NCBI GenBank assembly: GCA_040119125.1
Contig: JBEDTR010000004.1
Coordinates: forward strand, 248,001-312,000
From: Pacificitalea sp040119125
Lineage (GTDB): Bacteria; Pseudomonadota; Alphaproteobacteria; Rhodobacterales; Rhodobacteraceae
DNA: 64,000 nt
Direction of reading: 5' to 3'
Shown here: positions 25,414-32,969 of the stretch, piece by piece
How positions within the stretch are numbered: position 1 is the stretch's first letter
Layout of the letters: each line of letters opens with the position of its first letter
Program-made: the position numbers and the translations under genes
Notes under the pieces: generated by a model
Database searches by the model: none
The model's input: only the letters and a program-made list of their open reading frames with translations
Told to the model about the DNA's origin: nothing

Positions 25414-26847
25414 TCACTGTCCATCATTAAAGTAAGACTTCGCCGATGGATGGTGACGGAGTTGCTCGGGTCTGTAAGGTCGCATCTCTCCGACGTGTGA
25501 AATAAGTTCAGCTTCAAGGCGCTCGATGACCGATGGATGCAACTGGAAAGCGGCGCTCACTTCGCGCGGCGCAACCGGCCACCGCCGCCGGATCGGACCG
25601 TACGCGAACATATATGTTTCCTCGTGCTGCATCCCTCTCGGATCCGGCATCACGTAGAGCTTGTTGTCGTTGATCTGGACGCCAGGCATGCACGCTTTCA
25701 GTTCTTCCAGCATCCAGCCGAGCGCGATGTCGCTGAGACGGGACTCCGGTTCGGGATAACTACCACCAACGTCGCTGTGGCAGCCGGCAAACCAGACCTG
25801 CTTCAACCAAGGTGGGTCACGGCCTTCGGCCTTATTCGCTTCAGCCGCCATTGCCCACTTCACACGGGGAAAATTCTTGCGGTGCTCGTCTATCGCGAGC
25901 GCGTGACGGGCGTGGCCGACATCGGAATCGAGCCACCGGTCATAGTTTTCAAGATTCCACTTGGCGTAGTGGCCGTATTTCCAGATTGCGGGCCAGTCGG
26001 AAAAACGGGACAGCTTGAGCGGCTTCATCTCGTCCGGTGAGAAGTACTTCCACTGCGACCACTTCATCTTCGCGTACCAGAATCCGATGACACCAAGGAG
26101 GCCGAGAAGGGGAAGCCAGACGTACCAGGGCCAAGAGAACCAGAGTGCCGCGCCGAACGCTGCAAAAAGCGCGAAAACGACGACACCAGCCAGCATGCTT
26201 ATCTGGGCGTTCCCAAGCGCGGCGACCGTGTCGAAAACGCCGATGAACGTCGGCTGGACGTTGCCCTGGACGTCCTCGTCCGCATCCGGCACGAAACTTC
26301 CGTACTTCTGCCGGAACCGCCGGCCCAACTCTTCGCGCCATTCGTAATAGGGTTTCTGCCCGCGTGGGTAGCCGTTTCCGTGGTTGTAGACGAAGTTCAC
26401 TGCGTCGCTCGCGATCTTTCTCAGCCGTGGTCCGAAGCGCGGAATCGGCGATCCGTCCGGCATCCTTGTCGGGACGCCGCAGAGATTCATCACGTTGGCA
26501 ACGGCACGGACGGTGTAGGCGCCTCTCGAAAATCCGAAGAGGAGGATGCGGTCACCGGGCTCGTAGTAGGAGATGATCTTCTCGTAACAATCAATGACGT
26601 TTTCGTCGATTCCGGTCCCAACCGCCGCCGACAGGATGTTCCTAATCCGCCGGAGCGTTAAGCCCCCCACCTCGCCCGCACCAAGACCGGCGTCATAGAA
26701 ACAAACCTGTTCTTTCGGGTCTATCGGCGAGGAAGGTCCGGCACGCATCGCGCGATACATCTTGTAGACGTTCGACAGTCGCTGGTCGGGTCGCATCCCT
26801 CCGACTTGGCCGGTCCCATCGGAAAAAATCAGGATGTTCTTGGGCAT
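25414..26847 (-). CDS. DUF2235 alpha/beta-hydrolase (Tle1-like phospholipase)
   Basis: 477 aa. N-terminal NILIFSDGTG and GFSRGAYTVR (nucleophile Ser107 in GFSRG, 105-109) identify the DUF2235 family that includes type VI secretion phospholipase effectors Tle1. GVFDTVAALG and WFAGCHSDVGGSYPE supply the Asp and His regions of the triad. Two hydrophobic helices sit in the middle (about 213-255, AGVVVFALFAAFGAALWF and LPLLGLLGVIGFW), which would anchor the enzyme in a membrane. The ATG at 26847 starts directly at the conserved strand; an in-frame extension to 26919 adds poorly conserved residues. No VgrG, PAAR or immunity gene is adjacent. More GC-rich than the patatin operon, so possibly a separate acquisition. 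Confidence 0.82.
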   Translation of the reverse strand: MPKNILIFSDGTGQVGGMRPDQRLSNVYKMYRAMRAGPSSPIDPKEQVCFYDAGLGAGEVGGLTLRRIRNILSAAVGTGIDENVIDCYEKIISYYEPGDRILLFGFSRGAYTVRAVANVMNLCGVPTRMPDGSPIPRFGPRLRKIASDAVNFVYNHGNGYPRGQKPYYEWREELGRRFRQKYGSFVPDADEDVQGNVQPTFIGVFDTVAALGNAQISMLAGVVVFALFAAFGAALWFSWPWYVWLPLLGLLGVIGFWYAKMKWSQWKYFSPDEMKPLKLSRFSDWPAIWKYGHYAKWNLENYDRWLDSDVGHARHALAIDEHRKNFPRVKWAMAAEANKAEGRDPPWLKQVWFAGCHSDVGGSYPEPESRLSDIALGWMLEELKACMPGVQINDNKLYVMPDPRGMQHEETYMFAYGPIRRRWPVAPREVSAAFQLHPSVIERLEAELISHVGEMRPYRPEQLRHHPSAKSYFNDGQ

Positions 26848-27498
26848 TCTCGGCGGCCTTTCGTTCGTGATTTGTTCCAGTATCGGATAGTCAGTGCAAT
26901 TCGTCAACGTTTGCGCCAAAAAGAGTCGGATCTGATCTCCTGCCGCGTTGCCTCATGATTTCCACGCAGCTGGGTCCAACATTCTTTATGAACTCGAATA
27001 GAAGGAAGCCGCCCGCAAAAAATTCCTACGTATCGTGAGACCTCATACTGGAACGGTCTTTGTACCTTTACAACCGCTACTCTTGGGCTGCCAGGAAATC
27101 GGTCAGGTCAGACAACTGACAATCGTCGCTCAAATACGGTGCCTTTCAAGCTGTCAGAGCAATGGTCGTTTAGTTCCGCAGATCGCAAGGCTGGATCAAA
27201 GTTAGACTGCGCAAATGCAGCGAATGGAAGCAATGCGGACCGCAACCACAGGATCTCGACCCATTGCCCAAAGTCCGCAACGGGCCGAGTGCGCTCCACC
27301 CTTGGCCCCGCGCAACGGCCTTAATGGGCTCGACACAACTCTTGCTGCCCTCAAGACCTTCGCCAATCCGTTGGTCTTGATTAATGAACAGGAGGCGACG
27401 GGGACCTTAAACGGGATGGGCGCAATGTCGATGGTGGCGGTGGGCATCATTAAGATAACGTTGCCAAAGGAACGCCACACTGCTTGCGGAGATACTTG
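26848..27498. other. Gene-free gap with a possible repeat remnant
   Basis: About 650 bp. Near 27215-27300 the motif AAAGTCCGCAACGGGCCG recalls the island repeat core (compare AAAGTCCGCAAAGGGCCG near 23155-23172). Short open frames here have no ribosome site or recognised domain. I see no supported gene. Confidence 0.4.
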
Positions 27499-27984
27499 AT
27501 GCCTGACCTCGCACAACTGACCGTTGCCAAACTCCTCACGCTTCATGCTCAGATAGGCGAAGAGCTACGGTCGCGGGGCGTTTTGCGCACGGCCAATAAT
27601 CCGACCGGCGACCTTGCCGAATACTTATTCTGTGCGGCCTTTGGTTGGACGCAGGCTCCAAACTCAGAGCGAGGATTTGACGCGACCGGCCCGGACGGAA
27701 CCCGTTTCCAGATCAAGGGGCGGCGTGTTCACCGGCGCAACCCTTCGCGTCAACTATCCGCAATTCGAGACCTTGCGGGCGGGCATTTCGACGTGCTGGC
27801 AGGAGTAATCTTCGATGATGACTTTTGCGTGGTCAGGGCGGCGCTAATCCCCCGCAGCGTGGTGGAAGCGCGGTCAACCTACGTCGCCCATACCAATAGC
27901 CACAGATTTATCCTGAGGGAGGACGTATGGTCTGCCTTCGGAGTCAGCGACGTGACTGCCGAGGTCGCAGCGGCAATGCCCTAA
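27499..27984 (+). CDS. Small PD-(D/E)XK-like nuclease (DUF6998-like)
   Basis: 161 aa. GDLAEYLFCAAFGW supplies a conserved Glu helix, GFDATGPDG the catalytic-type Asp, and RFQIKGRR a Q-x-K variant of the E-x-K strand, the order expected in PD-(D/E)XK restriction-endonuclease folds. The rest is a compact alpha/beta body with HFDVLAGVIFDDDF. A stand-alone small nuclease-like protein in an island suggests a restriction or defence role, but no methyltransferase or partner gene adjoins it. The ATG at 27499 is preferred over a GTG/ATG-like extension upstream because the domain starts right after it. Confidence 0.6.
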   Translation: MPDLAQLTVAKLLTLHAQIGEELRSRGVLRTANNPTGDLAEYLFCAAFGWTQAPNSERGFDATGPDGTRFQIKGRRVHRRNPSRQLSAIRDLAGGHFDVLAGVIFDDDFCVVRAALIPRSVVEARSTYVAHTNSHRFILREDVWSAFGVSDVTAEVAAAMP

Positions 27985-28274
27985 CCCTTGCGGTTGATGA
28001 TACTATCTATCACTTCCGCAATGATCCTGCGCGGATCAGCCATACGATCTTTTTTCATGATGTCAGAAAAAGCCGGTTCGACGGGCCGCGCCGCAGCATC
28101 GAGAGCGGCAGGAAAAGGCAGCTCAGGGCCGACAGCGGCTATCGGGCACCCGGAGTTTCATTTGATTTCGTTGCGGAGGTACTGCTAAAATTTGTTGCAT
28201 CCCGTTAAAAGCACTGGCCATTTGTGACAGCAAGAATGCGGTATTAAGGGAATGCAATCTTGTCGGGGGGATTT

Positions 28275-28649
28275 ATGACAAAAAATAGTGGTTTTTGGGC
28301 AGGGATTTTTCTTGCAGCCATACTAGGTGGTTGCGGAGTATCATCTGATACCGTTCGGCTCGACAGTGTGGAGCGAACAGCGACTTCGCCAAATCAAGTT
28401 CAGCGCTTAACTGCTCCGCCAAGCCAACCCTATAAGATTGTGGCCCGTATTCAAGTCGGGCCAGACGCGCTTGTAAGCGACTACGAAGGACAAATCCAAG
28501 AGCTTGTTCGTTTAGCGTCTCAGCTAGGTGCAGATGGAGTGATATTGGAACATGGATCACGAACCAGCGGATATATGGTAGATGGTGTTGGGTATGTCGG
28601 GGAAAGTAAATTTACCGTCGGACAAGCATTCGTTTGGCTTAACGACTGA
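28275..28649 (+). CDS. Small putative lipoprotein
   Basis: 124 aa from ATG 28275. FWAGIFLAAILGGC is a clear lipobox with Cys near residue 20. The mature domain (about 50-124) has KIVARIQVG...LVRLASQLGADGVILE, a pattern seen in small envelope-stress lipoproteins of the RcsF/YbjQ-like fold (strand-helix with a GADAVI-type end). No functional assignment is possible. A TTG five codons upstream has less support. Isolated; repeat copy 4 follows. Confidence 0.6.
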   Translation: MTKNSGFWAGIFLAAILGGCGVSSDTVRLDSVERTATSPNQVQRLTAPPSQPYKIVARIQVGPDALVSDYEGQIQELVRLASQLGADGVILEHGSRTSGYMVDGVGYVGESKFTVGQAFVWLND

Positions 28650-28751
28650 GTTTGGTTTCGAACGCGGTAGTGCTGGTGGAATTGATCCATACCAAGGACC
28701 GTTTTGTCTCGCATTGCTGCCCTCTGGCAAACAAAAATACTGCACAGTGTG

Positions 28752-28830
28752 TCGAACGGCTGCTTCAGAGAAGCTGCGCCGCAGCGCTTGGACGTCAGGC
28801 CAACGGCAGGTGTGGGCCGTTCGGGTGCCG
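28752..28830. repeat. Island dispersed repeat, copy 4
   Basis: CGAACGGCTGCTTCAGAGAAGCTGC.CCGCAGCG and CGGCAGGTGTGGGCCGTTC align with copies 2 and 3. It lies 100 bp past the small lipoprotein gene. Confidence 0.5.
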
Positions 28831-29324
28831 CTTGGCCTGTGCCCTTTTGTCGTAGGGCATATAGCGAGGACGCCGCTGCCGCAGGGTGCTGGGAGAGGCC
28901 GCTGCCGCATTAATGTATGCTTAATTCTGAATATAAGTGCGGTGACACTCCTGATAGGTCTTATCCTGAACGCAGCAGTTGGCGCTCCCGGGCGTTGCGT
29001 ATCTGCTTGGTATATTGGCAACATTTTGTCTGGTTGGTCAGTCAGCGCGTCGGCCTAGCGATCGGACGAACACCCAAGCAGCGGTGCCTACGGACGTGTA
29101 GTGTGGCACGGTCTAGGTCTGTCTAGGCTGCACCAGCGCACATCACACCACCACTTGCCCCCCTAATATAAACCACTGGTGGGGCAGGGGGTCGCTTGCG
29201 CCCCCCGTGCCCCTGTTCGTGGTTTGAACGCCCGGTGGTGAAGCTTCCACACCACCTGTGTGAAGGTGAGGGGCGCCCCGGTGCGAAGGTCCGCCATGGC
29301 CGGGTGCCCGACTGCTCCAGGCGG
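28831..29324. other. Gap after the primase-helicase; possible decayed membrane gene
   Basis: No intact gene. Around 28915-29060 two frames in succession read hydrophobic segments (TLLIGLILNAAVG then GVAYLLGILATFCLVG), as if one membrane protein gene had a frameshift. The part 29140-29215 is very G/C-run rich (TTGCCCCCC and GGGGCAGGGGG flanking an AT-rich core); near a replication gene this could be an origin or a terminator. Both readings are weak. Confidence 0.3.
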
Positions 29325-31910
29325 CTATGCGGCGTGTTTCGCGTCGGTGCTGTCGCGCAGAAGGGCGGGATCACCGATGTCGATATAGGGCACCTCGCGA
29401 CCGGTTTTCGGATCTTTCTCGTAAACCTGTTTTAATCCGCCGTCCGAAAGCCAGCCCCTCACCATTTCGGACACAGCAATGAAAGCGCGTGTCTGATCCG
29501 GCGTCCGGGTGTCCTTCGTCAGCGTCCGGCCTGCATCCATACCGAGCGTTTCTGCAATCGACCAGCCGACCCAGTCCTGGGATTGGTTGCTTGCCCGAAA
29601 CCGCTTCGGCGCGGCTGCGCTGATAGCCGCTTGCACACGATAGAGTTGGCTTGCCGTACCAACTACGGGCGCCGGTGGCGACCAATCGGCAATCACCGCC
29701 ACTGTGTCACCATCGGGGTACTCAGCCGTGCCGTTATTCAGATTTACGGACTTCAGGCGCCGCCACTTTGCGTTTTGGATAGGCGCCATGTTGGCCTTGC
29801 CGTTTTCCATCCGAAAGTATCCACGGCGCTCTTCCTCCGAAAGTCCCATGCGCCTGGCTTCATCGGAGGTCATGCGGACCAACTGCACAACGACGCGCGC
29901 CGCTGCTTGAAAGGCGTCTGCCCCCCGGGCCGCAGTGACCCCCGAGGCGTCCATGTTCAAACTTGCTTGCTTGCTGGTGTGATGAAGGAACAGGACCGCA
30001 GCGTTGGCGCGCTCCGCAATACCGCGTAGCGCATCCATGACAATGTTCACGGCGGCATTGTCGTTCTCCGGAACAGCCGCCATGCCAGCGATGGGGTCTA
30101 CGATCAGCACGTCCACGTTTTGGGTCTTCATTTCACGCACGATGGCATCCACATCCGCCTGCACAATTTCAGGACCCTTGGCGCCCATTTGAGCCAGTCG
30201 CAAGGAGTTGTCACGGGCAGACGACAGGATGAGCCGCCTGCCCAAGTCCGCATCCGTTACTCCATGATGGGCGCAGGCCGCAGCAAGGCGGCGCTGCTGC
30301 TCCTCTAGCGGGTCTTCTGCGCTATGGACCCAGACTTTCAGCTTGCCGTGGGGTGCCTCCCCGGCAAACAGTTCCTGACCCACTGCCATAGCAACGGCCA
30401 TGGCCATCACCAAGCCCGACTTGCCGGTGCCGCCGGGGGCGACCATCATAGTCGGAAAGCCGCGGATCAAGATCGTTCCGTACAACCATTTCCTGGGAGG
30501 AATTTGTGAAGGTTTTGACAGGGTCGCAGGAAACAGGTTCAGCAAAGTGCGCTGGGTAGCGGGTACATTCCGGTTTGCGGCGCTCGGCATCGCAGCAATC
30601 AAAGCGGCAATTTGGTGCCCGTCCTGGGGTGTGAAAGGCGCGCCGGCGAATGCTGCTTGCGCACAGGCTGTTTGGACCCGCCGTGCCCCGTCAGGGTTGC
30701 ACTGCTGGAGCAGACGCATGACGGTGCCAAACCCCGTGCAGGGTGTGGTGATCGTGTCCCATGCCTTTTCGTCAAGGGTAGGGTCGCCCCCATAGCGCCC
30801 GCTCCATTCGAGAAAGAGGTCCCGCCCTTCCCGTTCAAAGCCACCCGCACGCGCAGCCCCCTTGATGGCATGGGCGGCGACGAGCCACTTATCCCGGTCT
30901 GCAAAGGGGCCGTCGGGGTTGTTCGGGAGTTCCTCCAGTGCCAGTCGCAGCACATTCAAACTAGGGGCAGGTCGCCCGGTTTTCTGCCCTGCAGGTGACC
31001 GTCCCGACACCGCAGGCCTTGCCCCATTCCCGCCGTCGCCCTTGCCCGGGAGCGTGAGGCGAACTGCGATTTCCTCCAGTTCTGTGCACAACCCTTCGAG
31101 CGGGCGTGCGGCACTAGTCCGCGTGTTGAGAATGGCGGGCAGCGCCAGTTTAGGTACTGCCCCGCGTTTCAGCTTGGATGCAGTGGGCAGGTTCACCGTA
31201 TAAGGCAGGCGCGCAATACGTGGCAGGTCTGCCACGTTGTCGGACCCCAGCAGAGACATGATATTTTTTAGCCGGGGCACGGAGGCTGTCAGGGCCTCGC
31301 CGTTCTGAACTTCGATCTGATAGTAGACGTGGAAGCCATTCCCCGTGCGTACAAGCAGGGACGGGTTCAGCGCTGTCAGCTCTGCTTGGGTGCATGTCCA
31401 GCTGGGGTCGTTGTTCGGGGCGTCTTTGTTGTCCATGTCCAGGAACATGACCCGGCGAAGCGTTACGTCTTCAGCCTTGGCTGCGCTCGAAGAGCTGCGC
31501 AATTCGCTCCTGCGCGGGTTCACGCCAAAATAGAGGTTCCTGTAACCGTTGTATTGCCGAATGAAGCTCTCCAGCCCTGCGCAATCCCTGTCGTCATGCA
31601 GGACGCCGCAGTGCGTCTTAGCGCCGTGCCTATCCGGGTTCAGGGCCCGCAACTCCACTACATCGCCAGGCTCAAACAAGGGCCGGATCGCTTCCAGCGC
31701 GAGGCCCGCTGCCGGACCGTTCGCGAGGGCAGTTGCCAGGACATTCTTCGCTTCGTTTGCGCTTTTTCCGTTCATCTGCTCGACCACGGATGCGTCACGG
31801 AACAGCCCTGCCAACGTGCCCTGTTGCGCTACGTTTCGCAGGGCGGTCTCCGTTGACGGTTGAGGGTCGGAGTCGGTGCTGGGGCTTAAAGACGGGGTCG
31901 TATCAGGCAT
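29325..31910 (-). CDS. Primase-helicase replication protein (satellite/plasmid type)
   Basis: 861 aa. Residues about 90-270 are a RepB-like primase-polymerase domain (GVLHDDRDCAGLESFI, RRVMFLDMDNKD with the DxD-type acidic pair, GNGFHVYYQ). A PriCT-2-like helical domain is about 325-410 (VAAHAIKGAAR...FLEWSGRYGG). Residues about 455-690 are a RecA-fold RepA-type helicase with Walker A APGGTGKSGL, Walker B VDVLIVDPIAG and LFLHHTSK. It initiates replication of a mobile element. The start ATG has GGAGAAACC upstream. It is 78 bp downstream of the AlpA-like gene and probably cotranscribed. Length and domains are intact, so the replication module may still work though the integrase is dead. Confidence 0.85.
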   Translation of the reverse strand: MPDTTPSLSPSTDSDPQPSTETALRNVAQQGTLAGLFRDASVVEQMNGKSANEAKNVLATALANGPAAGLALEAIRPLFEPGDVVELRALNPDRHGAKTHCGVLHDDRDCAGLESFIRQYNGYRNLYFGVNPRRSELRSSSSAAKAEDVTLRRVMFLDMDNKDAPNNDPSWTCTQAELTALNPSLLVRTGNGFHVYYQIEVQNGEALTASVPRLKNIMSLLGSDNVADLPRIARLPYTVNLPTASKLKRGAVPKLALPAILNTRTSAARPLEGLCTELEEIAVRLTLPGKGDGGNGARPAVSGRSPAGQKTGRPAPSLNVLRLALEELPNNPDGPFADRDKWLVAAHAIKGAARAGGFEREGRDLFLEWSGRYGGDPTLDEKAWDTITTPCTGFGTVMRLLQQCNPDGARRVQTACAQAAFAGAPFTPQDGHQIAALIAAMPSAANRNVPATQRTLLNLFPATLSKPSQIPPRKWLYGTILIRGFPTMMVAPGGTGKSGLVMAMAVAMAVGQELFAGEAPHGKLKVWVHSAEDPLEEQQRRLAAACAHHGVTDADLGRRLILSSARDNSLRLAQMGAKGPEIVQADVDAIVREMKTQNVDVLIVDPIAGMAAVPENDNAAVNIVMDALRGIAERANAAVLFLHHTSKQASLNMDASGVTAARGADAFQAAARVVVQLVRMTSDEARRMGLSEEERRGYFRMENGKANMAPIQNAKWRRLKSVNLNNGTAEYPDGDTVAVIADWSPPAPVVGTASQLYRVQAAISAAAPKRFRASNQSQDWVGWSIAETLGMDAGRTLTKDTRTPDQTRAFIAVSEMVRGWLSDGGLKQVYEKDPKTGREVPYIDIGDPALLRDSTDAKHAA

Positions 31911-31988
31911 GGTTTCTCCTTAGGCCCGCCCGCATTTTAAGGCGGGCCTCTATTGTAAAAAGAAGAATTTGGGGAATTCGGTGCGCGG

Positions 31989-32210
31989 TTAAGCGACAGG
32001 CCCGCAAACGAAGTTTTGGATATAGTCTTGCAGCTGCTGGCCGGACCAACGGACCGTGCGCGGACCGACGCGGAGCGGTTTCGGGAAGGAGCCTTCGCGC
32101 ATCCAAGCATAAAGCGTGCTGACATGGACCCGGAACAGGGTCGCGACCTCGCGGCCAGTGTATAGCTGGGCCGCTTGCAGGGTGGGGGTAAATGCCGCGG
32201 TATCTGACAA
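31989..32210 (-). CDS. AlpA-like DNA-binding excisionase/regulator
   Basis: 73 aa from a TTG at 32210 preceded by GGGAGACATATC. The core GREVATLFRVHVSTLYAWMREGSFPKPLRVGPRTVRW is the MerR-like helix-turn-helix of AlpA/Xis proteins, with the wing ending in WSGQQLQDYI. Such proteins act as excisionases and activate int or rep genes of P4-like elements. The same open frame runs upstream into the integrase remnant, but the start codon with its ribosome site and the domain limits show a separate gene. Confidence 0.8.
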   Translation of the reverse strand: MSDTAAFTPTLQAAQLYTGREVATLFRVHVSTLYAWMREGSFPKPLRVGPRTVRWSGQQLQDYIQNFVCGPVA

Positions 32211-32316
32211 GATATGTCTCCCGAACGTGGAATGACGGGGCGCGCATTGTGCGCGGGAGTGAGGGGTCAGGCGGCACCCCTGTTTGGTCGCCCTAGTGCT
32301 ATGAAGAGTTTGCACT

Positions 32317-32339
32317 AGTAAGCATACACACCGCTTACT
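32317..32339. promoter_or_regulatory. Inverted repeat AGTAAGC-N9-GCTTACT upstream of the AlpA-like gene
   Basis: Perfect 7-bp arms (32317-32323, 32333-32339) with a 9-bp spacer lie in an AT-rich 190-bp region between the AlpA-like gene and the integrase remnant. It is a good candidate operator or AlpA/integrase binding site; the protein that binds it is unknown. Confidence 0.45.
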
Positions 32340-32399
32340 GGCTTCCAATAGTTTAATACGGGATATTGACGTATAAATAGCTGTTATATTTGACGAAAT

Positions 32400-32960
32400 G
32401 GAAGCCGTTAAAATCGTGAACTCCAGTGCCCGTGCCGCCAGGCCCTCGCGATCACGCAACTCCGTGATGAATTTCGGCAGGTTTTTCCAAGGCAGAGCAG
32501 CGTGGTGGCCGCGGGCGGTCTTGGATGCTTTGGGCAGAAGGTTTGACAGGTGGCCTTTCCAGCGCGCCGGGTTGTCGCCGGTCCGAAGTCCCGCTGCGGA
32601 CGCAGCGTCCAGCATGCGCTCTATCCTGCCGCGGACGCGGCTGGCGGTCTCCGGCTTGGTCGTCCAGATCAGTTTGAGAACCCCAAGCAGGTCATCAGTG
32701 GTGATTGCGGCCAGGGGCTTGTCCCAGAACGGCGCGGCGTAGGTTGTCAGCGTGCTGCGCCACTGCTGGCGATGCTTGGGGTTGCTGAACTGGTTAAGGT
32801 TGTCGTCCATCCAACCAACTGCGAAGGCGCCAAAGGTCGTTGGAGCGGCCCGCAGCACGAGGGCTTTCTGATGCTCGGCCTCCTCGTTGCGATGCTGGGT
32901 CGGGTCCGCCCCTTCCCGTACCAGCCAGCCGCCGTGCCTCGTCTGCGGAGCGCCTTGCAA
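32400..32960 (-). pseudogene. Tyrosine integrase remnant (P4 family)
   Basis: The minus-strand reading from about 32930 down to 32400 matches the middle of P4-type integrases: LVREGADPTQHR, then the core-binding domain (TFGAFAVGWMDDNLNQF, TTYAAPFWDKPLAAITTDDL, RVRGRIERMLDAASAAGL) and the start of the catalytic domain (LPKFITELRDREGLAARALEF TILTA). The match stops just where the first catalytic Arg (R-x-G-E) should come, and about 90 N-terminal residues are missing too. All catalytic residues are therefore lost. It marks the right end of the island. Confidence 0.8.
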
Positions 32961-32969
32961 CCCTGCCGG

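Larger units (their letters stand above)
19079..32969. mobile_element. tRNA-Ser-associated genomic island
   Basis: About 13.9 kb between the tRNA-Ser 3' end and the stop codon of the D-tartrate dehydratase gene. It contrasts with both flanks: more AT-rich, long non-coding gaps, genes on both strands, conflict-type cargo, and a primase-helicase, AlpA-like protein and tyrosine integrase remnant at the right end, the gene set of P4-like satellites or integrative elements. An 8-bp copy of the tRNA end (CTCCGCCA, 19071-19078) recurs at 32973-32980. Because the integrase is broken, the element is probably immobile now unless helped in trans. The exact right boundary is not proven. Confidence 0.75.

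Noticed and set aside
25414..26847. Part of a type VI secretion cluster
   Set aside because: No VgrG, Hcp, PAAR, adaptor or immunity gene lies nearby.
28582..29058. 158-aa gene after the small lipoprotein
   Set aside because: It starts inside the lipoprotein gene, includes an island repeat and has no coherent domain; only a hydrophobic stretch late in the frame hints at a decayed gene.
31989..32960. One continuous 323-aa protein joining integrase and AlpA segments
   Set aside because: The two parts belong to unrelated families, the join is low-complexity AT-rich sequence containing an operator-like repeat, and the AlpA part has its own ribosome site and TTG start.
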